In this document: piece after piece, positions 15,942 to 17,409 of the stretch
How positions within the stretch are numbered: the first letter of the stretch is position 1
Layout of the letters: each line of letters begins with the position of its first letter
Position numbers and translations under genes: made by a program
Notes under the pieces: generated by a model
The model's database searches: none
The model's input: only the letters and a program-made list of their open reading frames with translations
Told to the model about the DNA's origin: nothing
Source: JBGVMW01 sp045125095
GTDB lineage: Bacteria > Bacillota > Clostridia > Lachnospirales > Lachnospiraceae
Length of the DNA: 17,409 bases
NCBI GenBank assembly: GCA_045125095.1
Contig: JBGVMW010000021.1
Span: forward strand, 1-17,409
Direction: 5' to 3'

Positions 15942-17078
15942 ATGAAGAAAATGCTTATGTTAGCATCTGTTGCGTCCATGATACAACAATTCAATATGCG
16001 TAATATTCATATCCTGCAAGAACTTGGCTATGAAGTACATGTCGCATGCAACTTCTTAGCAGGTAGTACAATAACCAGGAAGCGAACGGAACAGCTCAAG
16101 GAAGAATTAAAGAAAATGGGGGTGCCATGTCACCAGATAGATTTTGACCGCAATGTCAAAAATATCCTGGCGGTAAAGTGTGCATATAGACAGGTGAAAG
16201 CATTGTTGCAACAGGAACACTTTGCGTTTTTACATTGCCATTCCCCGATTGGCGGCGTAATCGGTCGTTTGGCAGGACATGCCTGTGGTGTGAAAGTAAT
16301 GTATACCGCCCATGGATTTCACTTCTTCAAAGGTGCTTCTGTAGTTAATTGGATGCTATTTTATCCTATTGAGCGTAAGTTAGCAAAGTATACAGATGTC
16401 CTGCTTACCATGAACGCAGAAGATACCAAACATGCAGAAGTATTTGGTGCAGGTGAAAATGTGTACATACCGGGAATTGGAATTGATTGCAATCGCTTTT
16501 TATATACGTCAGAGGAACGAGCCTTGCTCAGACAGAAGTACGGCTACGAAAAAAATGAAATCATACTTTTGTCTGTAGGCGAATTGAGCAAGCGAAAGAA
16601 TCATGAAGTGATTTTGCAGGCACTTGCACATTGGAAAGGTGGAAAAATCCGTTATCTCATTGCAGGAATTGGTCCTTTAAAAGATCAGTTAAAGAAGCAG
16701 GTTACTGCGCTGAATTTAGAGAATGTAGTGGATTTCTTGGGATATTGCGAAGCAACAGAGGAGTTGTATGCCTGTGCAGATATTTTTGTATTTCCATCTT
16801 TGCAAGAGGGCTTGCCGGTAGCGTTAATGGAAGCTATGGCAGCCGGTTTGCCAGTAGTTATATCAGACATTCGTGGCAATGTGGATTTAGTTACCCAACG
16901 TCAAGGCGGTTATCTGTGCGGCACGAAGGATGTTTCTGCATTTGCAGAAGCGATTTCCCATCTTAGCAATCACCCGGAAGAACGTAAGAGAATGGGGCAG
17001 TTGAACCGGAAAACGATACAGCAGTTTTCGGCGGAGATTGTGGATGCGAAAATGAAGGCTGTGTATAAGCGGCTGTAG
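15942..17078 (+). CDS. GT4 family glycosyltransferase (EpsD-like)
   Basis: This 378-residue GT-B fold retaining glycosyltransferase is probably bound to the cytoplasmic membrane face. The N-terminal acceptor domain begins MLMLASVASMIQQFNMRNI and includes LHCHSPIGGVIGRLAG and YTAHGFHFFKG, typical of EpsD/CapM-like enzymes that add the second sugar to an undecaprenyl-linked acceptor. The C-terminal donor domain has the phosphate-binding GELSKRKNHE (213-222) and the E-x7-E motif Glu289 to Glu297 in EGLPVALMEAMAAG. It follows the reductase by 55 nt and is probably co-transcribed with it. The two may add or prepare a sugar for the same lipid-linked glycan. Repeat copy 2 begins almost directly after its stop codon. 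The donor sugar is unknown. Confidence 0.9.
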   Translation: MKKMLMLASVASMIQQFNMRNIHILQELGYEVHVACNFLAGSTITRKRTEQLKEELKKMGVPCHQIDFDRNVKNILAVKCAYRQVKALLQQEHFAFLHCHSPIGGVIGRLAGHACGVKVMYTAHGFHFFKGASVVNWMLFYPIERKLAKYTDVLLTMNAEDTKHAEVFGAGENVYIPGIGIDCNRFLYTSEERALLRQKYGYEKNEIILLSVGELSKRKNHEVILQALAHWKGGKIRYLIAGIGPLKDQLKKQVTALNLENVVDFLGYCEATEELYACADIFVFPSLQEGLPVALMEAMAAGLPVVISDIRGNVDLVTQRQGGYLCGTKDVSAFAEAISHLSNHPEERKRMGQLNRKTIQQFSAEIVDAKMKAVYKRL

Positions 17079-17083
17079 AGGTG

Positions 17084-17379
17084 AAATTCGGATTTGCGGG
17101 TGTGTCAAGTGTATTTGTGTCAACCGTCCGACAGAGAGAGGCTGTAGCTTGCTACCCGTCCGGCTCCGGGTTACAGCGAAGATTGGGAAATGGGGCAGGC
17201 TCCAAGGTATAAGTGATTCTAAGAGGCTCGAATTGGCGCTAAGGACAAGCGGAAAAATATAGAACTCGCAAGCTCAAACAACTATATTTTTCCGCTTAAC
17301 GCACCAATCCAACCCTCTAAGAATCACTAATACCTTTCCGAACAGCCCCGTTTCCCAATCTTCACTGCAATCCGGAGCC
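17084..17379. repeat. Long palindromic repeat, copy 2
   Basis: This fills the 331-bp region after the last gene; no gene is visible there. The outer left block (17084-17154) is an inverted copy of 115-187. Inner arms 17162-17238 and about 17299-17379 are inverted copies of each other at roughly four of five positions (both tips GGCTCCGG or its complement, with shared blocks GAAGATTGGGAAA, AAGGTAT and AGTGATTCT). The centre is the 16-bp stem (17247-17262 with 17282-17297) and the 19-nt loop (17263-17281). The imperfect palindrome spans about 218 bp. Right of 17379, the sequence to the window end does not clearly mirror the left outer block. No transposase, T-run or reading frame accompanies it. 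Confidence 0.8.
17239..17303. repeat. Central hairpin of long palindromic repeat, copy 2
   Basis: This is the 65-nt counterpart of 1-65 in the same orientation. The loop is identical. The stem differs by T-A to G-C and G-C to A-T replacements, both compensatory. A GGACA bulge on the left (17243-17247) sits between the stem and an outer GCG/CGC pairing. Confidence 0.85.
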
Positions 17380-17409
17380 TGTCATTCCGAATCTGCTATC
17401 ATTTTGCGT

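Noticed and set aside
17239..17303. Central hairpin as a Rho-independent terminator for the GT4 gene
   Set aside because: No T-run follows on either strand, the loop is long and invariant, and it lies 160 nt after the stop codon. Some termination by the long palindrome cannot be excluded.
1..17409. CRISPR array from the repeated hairpins
   Set aside because: Only two copies, more than 17 kb apart, with long palindromic flanks and no cas genes or regular spacers.
17084..17409. Insertion sequence or intron at the right end
   Set aside because: No transposase, reverse transcriptase or maturase reading frame is present, only the palindromic repeat.

Overview
The window reads as chromosomal DNA of an AT-rich, low-GC Gram-positive bacterium, most likely a gut-type member of the Lachnospiraceae (Clostridia). 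The reasons are the AT-biased codon use, strong GGAGG-type ribosome binding sites, an acidic DUF1292 protein, a BdhA-type iron alcohol dehydrogenase, and a cell-surface polysaccharide locus built around rhamnan-type (Rgp) export and synthesis proteins. The taxonomic call is an inference from these features.

Layout. Positions 1-190 hold the right-hand part of a long hairpin-forming repeat (copy 1). Housekeeping-type genes follow: a UvrD/PcrA-like helicase (257-2266, +), a convergent DUF1292 gene (2322-2627, -) with its own terminator, and an iron-containing alcohol dehydrogenase (2867-4042, +) with a terminator. A well-formed sigma-A promoter at 4209-4237, overlaid by a perfect 23-bp palindrome, then opens a tight eight-gene operon (4271-14812). 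A 162-bp gap containing a hairpin precedes two further genes (14975-17078). The window ends in a second copy of the long hairpin repeat (17084 to about 17379).

How the genes work together (family knowledge plus inference). A membrane-bound WbpM/CapD-type 4,6-dehydratase and a WbpV/WreQ-like reductase would make a UDP-2-acetamido-2,6-dideoxyhexose. A PglC-type phosphoglycosyl transferase would place it on undecaprenyl phosphate, and the GT4 enzyme could extend it. A GT2 rhamnosyltransferase-like enzyme and a large RgpF protein would build a rhamnan-like chain. The RgpC/RgpD (Wzm/Wzt-like) ABC transporter would export it. A methyltransferase fused to a kinase-like domain could modify or cap the chain, and a polytopic O-antigen-ligase-like protein could polymerise or attach it. 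No rhamnose nucleotide-sugar genes (rmlABCD) are present, so that supply must come from elsewhere.

The most unusual signal is the repeat pair. Two 65-nt segments 17.2 kb apart, in the same orientation, differ at only four positions, and those four form two compensatory base pairs in a 16-bp stem around an invariant 19-nt loop. The flanking arms form a much longer imperfect palindrome. This looks like an uncharacterised structured repeat or RNA element that brackets the thirteen genes.
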